Part shown: piece by piece, positions 53,778-62,710 of the stretch
Layout: every line of letters starts with the position of its first letter
Position numbering within the stretch: the stretch's first letter is position 1
Assembly (NCBI RefSeq): GCF_007483685.1
Contig: NZ_VMKN01000001.1
Location: forward strand, 124,001 to 188,000
Source of the DNA: Litoribacter populi
Lineage (GTDB): Bacteria > Bacteroidota > Bacteroidia > Cytophagales > Cyclobacteriaceae
Direction of reading: 5' to 3'
DNA: 64,000 nucleotides
Made by a program: the position numbers and the translations under genes
The notes under the pieces: generated by a model
Seen by the model: the letters and a program-made list of their open reading frames with translations, nothing else
Database searches by the model: none
What the model was told of the DNA's origin: nothing

Positions 53778-54238
53778 TGGAACTGAAGCGGATAGAGAAT
53801 CTTTGGAATTTTTGTAAAGTCAAGACCAATTTGCCTTTTCAAAAGGCGGTGGACTCCAAAGTATCCTACCGTTTTATCAAATCCGGAATCACTTTGATTC
53901 ATTCTTTCAATCCCAAATTTCTCCAAGAATCCCAGCTGGAAATACAGGAGCGAGGATTCAATGAAAAAATCGTGGGACAGGTCTATGGCAGGGTCAAAAA
54001 GCGATTCGGAATGAAAAATTCTCCGGTTAAAATGCCCCAGCAGATCTTTTTCCCCGAGGAGATACTTCGCTTAAAAGATAAATACAGCCTCATTATACAG
54101 CAGGACAAAAACAGACATTATCGGGTTCTTATCTCCCCTTTTGTTCCTAAAAACATTTATGAAATCTTCGACACGGTCAATTTGATCAGCCTTTATTTAT
54201 GGAAGACAATTTATTTCTCAGAGATTACAAAAAACTAA
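53774..54238 (+). CDS. Hypothetical protein
   Basis: This 154-residue basic soluble protein belongs to no named family. Features include FIKSGITLIHSFNPKFLQE, a GQVYGRVKKRFGMKN basic patch and LRLKDKYSLIIQQDKNRHYRVLISP strands. It overlaps the preceding gene by 4 bases (ATGA) and the thioesterase gene by 40 bases. The overlap implies translational coupling. Confidence 0.7.
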   Translation: MMELKRIENLWNFCKVKTNLPFQKAVDSKVSYRFIKSGITLIHSFNPKFLQESQLEIQERGFNEKIVGQVYGRVKKRFGMKNSPVKMPQQIFFPEEILRLKDKYSLIIQQDKNRHYRVLISPFVPKNIYEIFDTVNLISLYLWKTIYFSEITKN

Positions 54239-54669
54239 TCGGCACCACCATTGACAAATCCCCTTCCAAAGCCGGCAATTGGCTTGCAGGTGTGCTACGT
54301 GAAGTAGAATATGGACGGATGGTCATGGAATACACTGTAAGAGAGGAAATGTGCAATCCTGGCAACATTCTGCATGGTGGAGTAGCCTCCCTCATGCTCG
54401 ACGATGTTATCGGCGGGGCAAACTTTGTCACAGGCAACGAATACCTGATGACTAGCATAAACCTGAACATCGATTTTCTGGCAGCTGCCCATCTGGGTGA
54501 AAAGCTTACCGTGGAAGCCAAACTTCTTCGCAACGGAAGAAATGTAAACCACTGGATGGCGGAAATCACTAATGCCAAGGGCAAAATCATCGCTAAGGCT
54601 AGCAGCAACCTGATTGTGACCCAGGTGCCCATTTCCTCGCTTGGTGGCGATTCTTCCCGAGAAAATTAG
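54199..54669 (+). CDS. PaaI-family hotdog thioesterase
   Basis: This 156-residue hotdog-fold acyl-CoA thioesterase has the motif CNPGNILHGGVASLMLDDVIGG (HGG and catalytic Asp), then SINLNIDFLAAAHLGEKL. It hydrolyses small or aromatic acyl-CoAs. The start at 54199 overlaps the previous gene. Its position before nadC and behind a decarboxylase is unusual but gives no specific substrate. Confidence 0.9.
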   Translation: MEDNLFLRDYKKLIGTTIDKSPSKAGNWLAGVLREVEYGRMVMEYTVREEMCNPGNILHGGVASLMLDDVIGGANFVTGNEYLMTSINLNIDFLAAAHLGEKLTVEAKLLRNGRNVNHWMAEITNAKGKIIAKASSNLIVTQVPISSLGGDSSREN

Positions 54670-54681
54670 TAATATTGCAGG

Positions 54682-55539
54682 GTGAAAAATTCGTATTTGA
54701 CCCAAGATAATCTACAGAAATTCATCAAATCGGCCCTGCTGGAAGACGTGGGGACCGGTGATCATTCCACTTTGGCAGCCCTGCCGGCAAATGCCCAAGG
54801 GGCTGCTCACCTTTTGATCAAAGAGGATGGTATCATTGCCGGGCTGGAATTGGCAAAGATGATTTTTGAGCATTTTGACCATCAGCTTGAGGTGGAGCTT
54901 TTGTTGAAGGATGGTGATAAGGTTAAAGCTGGGGATATAGGTTTGAAGGTTATTGGAAGCGCGGCATCCATTCTTACCACCGAAAGGTTGGTGCTTAACT
55001 GTATGCAGCGGATGAGCGCCATTGCCACCAAAACCCACAAGCTTAACAAGCTCATCAAGCACACTTCTACCAAACTTCTGGATACCCGAAAGACTACACC
55101 CAATTTCAGAATGCTGGAAAAATGGGCAGTGGCTATCGGAGGAGGGCAAAACCACCGTTTTGCGCTGTATGACATGATTATGCTCAAGGATAATCACATC
55201 GACTTTGCCGGAGGAATCCCCGCAGCCATCAAGGCCACCCAAGATTATCTGAAAACCAACAAGCTCAAGCTCAAAATTGAGGTGGAAACCAGAAACCTTG
55301 ATGAGGTTAGGCAGGTGATGGAAACGGGCGGTATCGATGTTATTATGCTTGACAATATGGATTGTCCAACTATGAAAGAGGCGGTGAAAATCATCGGTGG
55401 CAAATATAAAACCGAGGCTTCAGGCGGAATTACCGAAGAAACCCTCAAAGATGTTGCTGAGTGCGGTGTAGACTTTATTTCGGTCGGGGCGCTTACACAT
55501 CATGTAAAAAGTCTTGATATTAGTCTCAAAGCTGTTTAG
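54682..55539 (+). CDS. nadC: Nicotinate-nucleotide pyrophosphorylase (carboxylating)
   Basis: This 285-residue quinolinate phosphoribosyltransferase of de novo NAD synthesis converts quinolinate and PRPP to nicotinate mononucleotide. Signatures are ALLEDVGTGDHST, LDTRKTTPNFRMLEKWAVAIGGGQNHRFALYDMIMLKDNH, and IEVETRNLDEV. It starts at a GTG codon (54682) after AGGG. It lies 12 bases after the thioesterase gene. Confidence 0.95.
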   Translation: MKNSYLTQDNLQKFIKSALLEDVGTGDHSTLAALPANAQGAAHLLIKEDGIIAGLELAKMIFEHFDHQLEVELLLKDGDKVKAGDIGLKVIGSAASILTTERLVLNCMQRMSAIATKTHKLNKLIKHTSTKLLDTRKTTPNFRMLEKWAVAIGGGQNHRFALYDMIMLKDNHIDFAGGIPAAIKATQDYLKTNKLKLKIEVETRNLDEVRQVMETGGIDVIMLDNMDCPTMKEAVKIIGGKYKTEASGGITEETLKDVAECGVDFISVGALTHHVKSLDISLKAV

Positions 55540-55571
55540 CTTCGAACTTATAAATATCAAAGAGTACCAAA

Positions 55572-56348
55572 ATGGGAGTAGAAAGTCAGTTCATCAATTG
55601 CATTATCGTCCATCGTAGCGAGGAAGGCTACAAATGGAGCCACAAATTCCAAACTATCAATCCGTTTTTGAAAACCGTCGAGGTGCTCTCTTCTTGGGAG
55701 GAGGCCTACAACTATGTGGAAAAAGGCAATAGGGTGGATCTGATTGTGGGAAGTTATGATTTGACTGACATGCATCCCTACATATTTGAAAAGCTGGATA
55801 TGCGAATTCCGGTAATCTTTACTTCTCCCAAACCCTTTATTACCGAAAAAGCATTAAGCCTCAATTGTCTGGATTTCATCAATGAAAATGCCGACCAGGA
55901 CAGGATTAGAAAGAGCTTTGAAAAATTCCAGGTACTTTATTCCATTCAGGTAGGTACTTCCCCGACAGGACCTTCCTCAGGGGAAACTCAGCTCAACGGA
56001 AACCAAAAATCCCGCTTCATGGTCAAGTCAGGATCTTCCTATTTAGCCAAAATGCCATCAGAGGTAGCATTTTTCCTCGCTGATACTGGGCAGACGCATC
56101 TATATGAAATGGGTACAGGGGAAAAATTCACCATCAATCAAAAGTTGATGGACTTGGAAGCCGATGTGCTGGATCCCAAAGAATTTTTCAGAATCAATCG
56201 CAGCACCCTTATTAACATCAATGCAATCGGCCCCATCCACAAACACATTAACAGTAGGCTGAAAATAACGCCAAAAATTGACTTTCCCGAAGACCTTATC
56301 GTGAGCCGGGAAAAGGTTACCGCTTTTAAGAAGTGGGTGAATCAATAA
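55572..56348 (+). CDS. LytTR-type DNA-binding protein with degenerate receiver
   Basis: This 258-residue protein has a C-terminal LytTR domain (about 155-256; FTINQKLMDLEADVLDPKEF, FRINRSTLININAIGPIHK, DLIVSREKVTAFKKWV). Residues ~8-125 fold like a CheY receiver, but the expected phospho-acceptor Asp aligns with Ser in DLIVGSYDLTDM. The receiver is probably not phosphorylated. It acts as a transcription regulator with unknown input. No partner kinase lies beside it. Confidence 0.85.
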   Translation: MGVESQFINCIIVHRSEEGYKWSHKFQTINPFLKTVEVLSSWEEAYNYVEKGNRVDLIVGSYDLTDMHPYIFEKLDMRIPVIFTSPKPFITEKALSLNCLDFINENADQDRIRKSFEKFQVLYSIQVGTSPTGPSSGETQLNGNQKSRFMVKSGSSYLAKMPSEVAFFLADTGQTHLYEMGTGEKFTINQKLMDLEADVLDPKEFFRINRSTLININAIGPIHKHINSRLKITPKIDFPEDLIVSREKVTAFKKWVNQ

Positions 56349-56406
56349 ACTTTCCTTTTATAATTTAGTCGGGCTGCTTACATTTGGTTTTCCCAAAAAA
56401 TAACCG

Positions 56407-57963
56407 ATGATTCCCACTAAAGAAAAAAAGCAGAAATCTTTTCTAGACAGGTTTCTAGATGTAATCGAATACGCAGGCAATAAACTCCCCGATCCTGCCA
56501 TCCTCTTTCTAATCTTGATGCTGGCCACTTGGGTCATGTCGGCAATTTTGGCCCCCATCGATTTTGGGGAAATTGACCCCAGAACCGGCGAGGACCTACA
56601 AATCCTTAACTTACTTACCGGCACGCAATTGGCCGCATTCCTTTCCAACATGGTAAATGTGTTCATTACCTTCCCTCCTATGGGCGTGGTTTTGGTCGCC
56701 ATGCTAGGTGTTGGGGTGGCTGAACACTCTGGTTATATAAATGCTGGATTAAAGTATTTGCTCAATTTTACCCCTCAGATGCTTCTGACACCTATTTTAG
56801 TCCTAGTAGCGATTGTCAGTCATACTGCCGCCGATGCTGGTTATGTTTTGGTGATTCCCTTGGGCGGGGTGATATTTTATGCAGCCGGTCGACATCCATT
56901 GGCGGGGATTGCAGCAGCTTTTGCCGGGGTTTCCGGTGGATTTAGCGCCAATTTTATCCCATCTGGTATTGACCCTTTGATACAAAGTTTCACCCAGTCC
57001 GCCGCGCGGATCATTGACCCAACCATCAGCCTCAACCCATTGAATAACTGGTTTTTTACGGGTTCTTCAAGTATTGTAGTGGTTTTAGTTGCTTGGTATT
57101 TGACCGATAGGGTGATTGAGCCTAGATTGAACAAAACTGCTAAAGTGGACGAAGATATGACCGATGCCCCTAAAATGGAGGATATCGGACCAAGGGAGAA
57201 AAAAGCATTTTGGTTGGCTTCTTTGGTGATGGTTTTAGGAATGGTAGGCTTGGTTTTCTGGGCCTATCCCCTTGATTCTGCATTGAGGGATGCTGATGGG
57301 GAAATTACCTCCCTGGCCGCTCCATTGATGAAATCCATCGTGCCGCTGATATTTTTCCTTTTCTGGCTACCAGGATTGGTTTATGGATTTGCTTCTGGCA
57401 CCTATAAAGAAATGAAGGATGCCATCGCTTCCATGAGTAAAGCCATGGGAAGTATGGCCCATTATATTGTGATGGCCTTCTTCTGTGCCCTGTTCATCGA
57501 TGCTTTTGGCAAATCAAACATTGGAGCCATGACCGCTCTAAAAGGTGCAAACTTTTTGGAAAGCATGAATTTGCCAGGGCAGGTGACCATTGTGGGAATT
57601 GTGTTCCTGACTGCATTTGTGAACCTTTTGGTAGGTTCGGCTTCGGCTAAATGGGCCTTGATTAGCCCGATCTTCGTGCCTATGCTTATGCAATTGGGTA
57701 TTTCACCTGACCTCACCCAAGCGGCCTATAGGGTCGGTGATTCCGTTTCAAACATCATCACGCCTCTTCTACCCTATTTCCCATTGGTAGTAGTTTTCTG
57801 CCAGCGATACGTCAAGTCCACAGGCATTGGAACCTTGGTCTCCATCATGATTCCTTATTCCGTAGTGCTGTTGATTGTGTGGACAATCTTCCTACTCGGC
57901 TATTGGGCTGTGGGATATCCCCTGGGACTGCAGTCGTCGTATGAGTATATAATGGTGAAGTAA
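56407..57963 (+). CDS. AbgT-family transporter
   Basis: This 518-residue inner-membrane protein has ~12 helices. It belongs to the AbgT family (p-aminobenzoyl-glutamate importers, some relatives exporting sulfonamides). Typical segments are PDPAILFLILML, FPPMGVVLVAMLGVGVAEHSGYINA, SHTAADAGYVLVIPLGGVIFYAAGRHPLAGIAAAFAGVSGGFSANF and LVGSASAKWALISPIFVPM. The convergent M20 peptidase-like gene beside it could be the matching hydrolase. Confidence 0.93.
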   Translation: MIPTKEKKQKSFLDRFLDVIEYAGNKLPDPAILFLILMLATWVMSAILAPIDFGEIDPRTGEDLQILNLLTGTQLAAFLSNMVNVFITFPPMGVVLVAMLGVGVAEHSGYINAGLKYLLNFTPQMLLTPILVLVAIVSHTAADAGYVLVIPLGGVIFYAAGRHPLAGIAAAFAGVSGGFSANFIPSGIDPLIQSFTQSAARIIDPTISLNPLNNWFFTGSSSIVVVLVAWYLTDRVIEPRLNKTAKVDEDMTDAPKMEDIGPREKKAFWLASLVMVLGMVGLVFWAYPLDSALRDADGEITSLAAPLMKSIVPLIFFLFWLPGLVYGFASGTYKEMKDAIASMSKAMGSMAHYIVMAFFCALFIDAFGKSNIGAMTALKGANFLESMNLPGQVTIVGIVFLTAFVNLLVGSASAKWALISPIFVPMLMQLGISPDLTQAAYRVGDSVSNIITPLLPYFPLVVVFCQRYVKSTGIGTLVSIMIPYSVVLLIVWTIFLLGYWAVGYPLGLQSSYEYIMVK

Positions 57964-57971
57964 GAATTAAA

Positions 57972-58013
57972 ACCTGCCAGGTTGAATGTATTTTTCTAAA
58001 AAACCTGGCAGGT
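57972..58013. terminator. Bidirectional hairpin between AbgT and M20 genes
   Basis: ACCTGCCAGGTT (57972-57983) pairs perfectly with AACCTGGCAGGT (58002-58013), followed by ATTTTTG. The spacer after it (58019-58060) contains stacked GTAC-type words (GTACAAAGAGTACCATGTAC). Confidence 0.85.
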
Positions 58014-58132
58014 ATTTTTGTACTAGGTACAAAGAGTACCATGTACCAAGTATTCCAGCAACGTACCTCTATTCCTACCATTTTAACCTTAGTCCCAGCA
58101 TCTATCATCTGACATCCGACATCGGTCAGCCT

Positions 58133-59443
58133 TCATTTCCTCAAAATCTCCATCGCAAATACACTCATCGCCCTTACCCCCGTTTTCAAGGTAGGCTCCA
58201 CTTCTGGGGCAAACATGGGGCTGTGCAAGCCGGGGACATCTTTTCCGTTTTCCTTGGCTTCTTCAAACAGTTTATTGGGAGTGGCACCTAGGAAGAACAT
58301 TGAAATTGGGACTTCACGTTCTTGGATGCCATAGCGGCTGAAATCCTCACCTATCATTTCAGCCTCGATTTCGACGATTTTTTCTTCTTCAAAGTTAGCT
58401 TTAAATACCCCCACCATCAATTGGGTCAGTTCCTCATCATTGATCAATGGCGGGGTATAAGGTTCCCTGATCCAGTAAGTTGGCAATTTGTCTTCCGGCA
58501 TTCCGGCAGAGCGTGCCACATGCTCACTGATTTTCTTGATATTTTCTATCAAAACCTCCCTAATTTCAGGATTGTAATACCTTAATGTCAGCTGCATTTC
58601 CACTTCGTCGGGGATAATGTTGTGCACATGGCCCCCACGTATGGAGCCTACCGACACCACAGCTGGCTCTGTAGGAGCAATCCGTCTGCTTACGATGGAT
58701 TGATAAGCCTGAATCATCTGGGCACTCATTACCACAGGATCAATGGTCATATGGGGCGCGGCACCATGTCCACCCTCACCATGCACGGTCACGTTCATCA
58801 TATCAACACCTGCCATCAGCGGTCCAGCTTTGTATCCTATGCTTCCCGCAGGCAAATGCGGCGTATCATGCAGGGCAATGGCGTAATCAGGGTAAGGAAA
58901 ACGCTCAAACAAACCATCAATAAGCATATTGTAGGCACCAAGCCCATTTTCCTCAGCTGGTTGACCGATCATCATTAGCGTTCCCTGCCACTCATCTTTG
59001 AAATTCATCAGCATCCTGGCGGTGCCCAAAATAACACTCATGTGAACATCATGCCCACAGGCCTGCATGATGTAGGTTTCCTTCCCGTCACCCGTCACCC
59101 CTTTTTCCTTGCTAGCATAGGGTAACCCCGTTTTTTCCTCCAAAGGAAGGGCATCCATATCCGTCCTGACTAGTAAAGTAGGGCCATCCCCATTTTCAAA
59201 AATACCAACCACTCCATATCCGCCAATTCCCTCTGTTACCTCAAAACCTAAATTCTTAAGCTCATCGGCAATCTTTGCAGCAGTTTTTTCTTCTTGTAGG
59301 GACAGTTCTGGATATTGGTGGAAATGTTTATAAAGCTCTTCTATTTCGGGATAAATTTCCTCCAGATAAGACTCCTGCGTTTGAGCTTGGGCTTGAAAAC
59401 CGACCATAGTCAAACAACCTATCAGCATGACAAGATATTTCAT
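58133..59443 (-). CDS. M20-family amidohydrolase, exported
   Basis: This 436-residue metallopeptidase-like amidohydrolase is of the AbgB/hippurate hydrolase/IAA-amino acid hydrolase type. It has a signal peptide (MKYLVMLIGCLTMVGFQAQA), so it acts in the periplasm. Signatures are VRTDMDALPLEEKTGLPYAS, QACGHDVHMSVILGTARML (C and H metal ligands), GQPAEENGLGAY and GEGGHGAAPHMTIDPV (dimer domain). With the AbgT transporter next door, cleavage of an N-acyl-glutamate such as p-aminobenzoyl-glutamate before uptake is plausible. Confidence 0.9.
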   Translation of the reverse strand: MKYLVMLIGCLTMVGFQAQAQTQESYLEEIYPEIEELYKHFHQYPELSLQEEKTAAKIADELKNLGFEVTEGIGGYGVVGIFENGDGPTLLVRTDMDALPLEEKTGLPYASKEKGVTGDGKETYIMQACGHDVHMSVILGTARMLMNFKDEWQGTLMMIGQPAEENGLGAYNMLIDGLFERFPYPDYAIALHDTPHLPAGSIGYKAGPLMAGVDMMNVTVHGEGGHGAAPHMTIDPVVMSAQMIQAYQSIVSRRIAPTEPAVVSVGSIRGGHVHNIIPDEVEMQLTLRYYNPEIREVLIENIKKISEHVARSAGMPEDKLPTYWIREPYTPPLINDEELTQLMVGVFKANFEEEKIVEIEAEMIGEDFSRYGIQEREVPISMFFLGATPNKLFEEAKENGKDVPGLHSPMFAPEVEPTLKTGVRAMSVFAMEILRK

Positions 59444-59715
59444 GTGTGAATAATGTTTGGTAAAATATAGTAATAAAGATAGCCTATTTACTATTGTAAG
59501 TAGAATCTATTACCCAAAAGTTAGAATTGGAAAACTTTTGTAAGGGTACCAATAGGCTTATAAGCACTATTTACTGAGCCTTAAGTTCGGCTTTAAAATG
59601 CAAAAACCCATAGTGGACCCGAAGAGGACCTGACGGGGAGGCGGATTGGACCTGAATTAGGTGTACAGTAAAGGTAAGGGATCCTCTGCTTTTGAGATTT
59701 TATTAGCTATGAATA

Positions 59716-61506
59716 CTACTCCGCAAATTGCAACCTTACCAAGTTGGCATAAAAACCTTCGTCCTTTTGCGCAAGGGAGTCGTGAGTACCTTCTTCCACG
59801 ATTTGGCCTTCCTTAAGTACGTAGATTCTGTCCACTTTGCGGATGGTGGATAACCTGTGGGCGATGATGATGGTGGTTCTACCTTTCATCAATTCGTCCA
59901 TGGCTTCCTGAACCAGGGATTCAGATTCGGCATCCAAGGAGCTGGTTGCTTCATCTAGGATCAAAATGCTTGGGTCTTTGAGAATGGCTCGGGCGATGGC
60001 CACACGCTGTCTTTGTCCACCGGAAAGTTTGACGCCTCGCTCCCCTACCATGGTGTTGAGGCCTTCGGGGAAGCTTTTGATAAACTGCCAAGCGTTTGCT
60101 TGCTTGGCGGCTTGGATGATTTCTTCTTCAGTAGCGTCCGGTTTGGCGTAGGCGATGTTTTCACCGATGCTTCCACCAAAGAGCAACACTTCTTGGGGCA
60201 CAATTCCCACATTGGAACGCAGCTGCTTGAGGTTCCACTTATCCACATTCTGACCGTCGATTTTGATGGCCCCTGCTCCTACTTGGTAGAATTTGAGCAA
60301 TAACTGAATGATGGTGGATTTTCCTGCGCCGCTATGCCCGGCAAGGGCTATTTTCTGACCCGGTTCAATGTGGAAAGAAATGTTTTGAAGTACTTGCACA
60401 TCCGGTCGGGTTGGATAGTTGAAAGCTACATTTTGGAAAGCTACTTCTCCTTTTAGCCTAGTATGCTCATAGCCTGCTAAGGATTCTTCTGGCTTTTCGT
60501 CTAGAATTTCCAGAACTCTTTCCGACGAACCGATAGCTTTCTGCACCTGGCCATAAATGTCACCCAAACCTGCGATGGAACCCCCGATAAAAGTTGTATA
60601 AAGCACAAAGGAAACCAAATCCCCAATGCTCATATCTCCGGAAGCCACTAATGTCGCCCCGTACCACATCACGGCCACGATACCGCCAAAGAGGGCAAAT
60701 ATGATAAAAGAAATGAACGCTCCTCGGAAGCTAGCGGCTTTTAAAGCCACTTTTACAACCCTGTTAAGGCCAGTTCCATATCTTTTGGTTTCGTAATCTT
60801 CTCCGGCAAAAGATTTCACCGTCATGATGGACTGTAAGGTCTCTTCTACAATTACATTGGCGGAGGCAAGTTCGTCTTGAGTTGCTTTGCTGAGCTTACG
60901 GATATATTTTCCGAACACCATTGCAATCAACACCAACACCGGGAAGGTTGCCAACATGAAAAGCGTAAGCTTTGGAGTGGTGTAAAAAAGAAATAATGTA
61001 CCGGCAAGAAGGGTAATTAATTGTCTTATCAACTCAGCCAAAGTAACCGAGAAAGTGTCTTGCAAAAGGGAAATATCGGCGGTAATTCTACTGATTAGCT
61101 CTCCAGTTCGGCGCTTGTCGAAAAATGACATGGGCAGATGGACCAAACGGTCGTAAAGAGCCACCCTGATATCACGCATGGATTTTTCACTCACCTGGGC
61201 AAAAAGCCACACCCTGAAGAATGAAAATACACTTTGTACGAAAAGAATTCCTACCAGGATAAGTGCAATGCTGTTGATGTCATTGACGATCCAGGCTTCT
61301 CCTGAGGCGGTGTCAATGAGCTTTCCAGCTATAAAAGGGAAGGCCAGAAGGGTCAAACTTGAGAAAACCAAAAAGAGCAGACCAAGGATGAAAGTTGCCT
61401 TATAGGGCATCATGAAGCCGAAAATCCCACCTAATTTGCGAAAATTATCTTTGTTCAGCTTCCTTTTCTCATGTTCTTCCAGCGCGGTTCCTCTTTTCTT
61501 AGCCAT
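59716..61506 (-). CDS. ABC transporter (exporter-type, permease fused to ATPase)
   Basis: This 596-residue half-transporter has an N-terminal six-helix ABC transmembrane domain (about 25-325) and a nucleotide-binding domain. The latter shows Walker A GHSGAGKST, Q-loop VPQEVLLFGGS, signature LSGGQRQRVAIARAIL, Walker B ILILDEATSSLDAES and an H-loop in IIIAHRLSTI. It is an MsbA/multidrug-exporter type that works as a dimer. The substrate is unknown. It lies between the M20 and LysR genes, all on the minus strand. Confidence 0.93.
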   Translation of the reverse strand: MAKKRGTALEEHEKRKLNKDNFRKLGGIFGFMMPYKATFILGLLFLVFSSLTLLAFPFIAGKLIDTASGEAWIVNDINSIALILVGILFVQSVFSFFRVWLFAQVSEKSMRDIRVALYDRLVHLPMSFFDKRRTGELISRITADISLLQDTFSVTLAELIRQLITLLAGTLFLFYTTPKLTLFMLATFPVLVLIAMVFGKYIRKLSKATQDELASANVIVEETLQSIMTVKSFAGEDYETKRYGTGLNRVVKVALKAASFRGAFISFIIFALFGGIVAVMWYGATLVASGDMSIGDLVSFVLYTTFIGGSIAGLGDIYGQVQKAIGSSERVLEILDEKPEESLAGYEHTRLKGEVAFQNVAFNYPTRPDVQVLQNISFHIEPGQKIALAGHSGAGKSTIIQLLLKFYQVGAGAIKIDGQNVDKWNLKQLRSNVGIVPQEVLLFGGSIGENIAYAKPDATEEEIIQAAKQANAWQFIKSFPEGLNTMVGERGVKLSGGQRQRVAIARAILKDPSILILDEATSSLDAESESLVQEAMDELMKGRTTIIIAHRLSTIRKVDRIYVLKEGQIVEEGTHDSLAQKDEGFYANLVRLQFAE

Positions 61507-61553
61507 AGAATCTACTAACCCATTTTAAATCGGGGACAAAGGTAAGGCTTTTT

Positions 61554-62417
61554 TTAAATTATCAATTCAACGAACTTGTGAAGACTGGGGTTGGGATTGT
61601 TTTTAAACCACACAGCCGTAATCTCCGCCCGCTGCGGAATCTCCTTAAGCTCAACGAATTTGACATTCACATTAGTGACCTGTTTGAATGAGGTAGGCAG
61701 AAATGTAATGCCTAACCCATGGTCCACAAGACTTAACACCGTATGCCCGTGAACCGTTTCATGGGCAATGTCCGGCAAAAATCCAGCATCCTCGCAGATG
61801 CTCAATTGTACCTTATAGTATAGATCCCCGTCCGTTTTGGGGGGAAGGATGAATTTTTCGGCTTTGAGATCTTTAAGTTGGGCTGGGTCATCCAATGGAT
61901 GGTTTTGCGGCATCACCAATGAAAAGGTCTCGCTGAAAACCAATTTTTGACCCATATCGGGGCTGGGTATGGGGTTTCGTACAAAGGCCACATCCAAATC
62001 CCCATTTTCTAAGGCTGCCAATTGGGCTGAGGAGGTCATTTCATTAAGGTAAGTCTGAATTTGGGGAAAGTCAGCATTTAAGGAAGTCAATAAGTCCGGC
62101 AAAAAAGTATGTATGCAAGACCCCACATAACCAATTCTGATTTCGCCCTTTTCCCCAGACTGTACCAAGTGGGTCTGGTTTTTCAACTTGTCAATGCGGT
62201 GAAGAATTTCCTTTGCCTCATGGAAAAAATACTCTCCAGCCTCAGTGAGCTCCACCTTCCGCTTCGTCCGGTTCATCAATTTCACCCCCAGTTCCTGCTC
62301 GAGTTGCTGAAGCTGCTTGGAAAGTGCAGGCTGCACAATATGTAGCTTTGCCGCAGCCTTGTTGAAGTGAAGTTCCTCCGCCAAAACCGCAAAATATTGA
62401 AGCTGTCGTATTTCCAT
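61554..62417 (-). CDS. LysR-family transcriptional regulator
   Basis: This 287-residue LysR protein has an N-terminal winged helix (MEIRQLQYFAVLAEELHFNK, then AAAKLHIVQPALSKQLQQLEQELG) and a C-terminal periplasmic-binding-like effector domain (IRIGYVGSCIHTFLPDLL). It is divergent from the histidine ammonia-lyase gene (293-base spacer). That layout is classic for a regulator and its target, though hutH regulation by it is only inferred. Confidence 0.92.
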   Translation of the reverse strand: MEIRQLQYFAVLAEELHFNKAAAKLHIVQPALSKQLQQLEQELGVKLMNRTKRKVELTEAGEYFFHEAKEILHRIDKLKNQTHLVQSGEKGEIRIGYVGSCIHTFLPDLLTSLNADFPQIQTYLNEMTSSAQLAALENGDLDVAFVRNPIPSPDMGQKLVFSETFSLVMPQNHPLDDPAQLKDLKAEKFILPPKTDGDLYYKVQLSICEDAGFLPDIAHETVHGHTVLSLVDHGLGITFLPTSFKQVTNVNVKFVELKEIPQRAEITAVWFKNNPNPSLHKFVELII

Positions 62418-62710
62418 TGATCACTATAAGTTATTAATAAGGCAAGTTAATGTTATTTTTTATTATTAATGGAATTGGGGAAATTTGAGTGAGATTTAAA
62501 AGGGACACACAGTGCCACAGAGTTAAAATAAAAGGAGTTTCGCAGAGCTTCCTTTCGGCGAGATTTAATTGACGAGAACTATTCCCCCTTTGAAGGGGGC
62601 AAGGGGGATGTGGTGATTAATAAATAAGTGCCAAAAGTAAAGAAAACAAGGTTTGGTGCTAGAAATACTTAGTACATAGTACCTAGTACTTTGTACAAAA
62701 AAAAAACAAC
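62418..62710. other. Divergent promoter spacer with intergenic repeats
   Basis: No gene is seen. The segment must contain the promoters of the LysR and hutH genes. It has a CCCCCTTTGAAGGGGGCAAG hairpin-like block near 62583 and a TAGTACATAGTACCTAGTAC block near 62671, both of the dispersed type also seen near 7075 and 58019. Confidence 0.5.
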
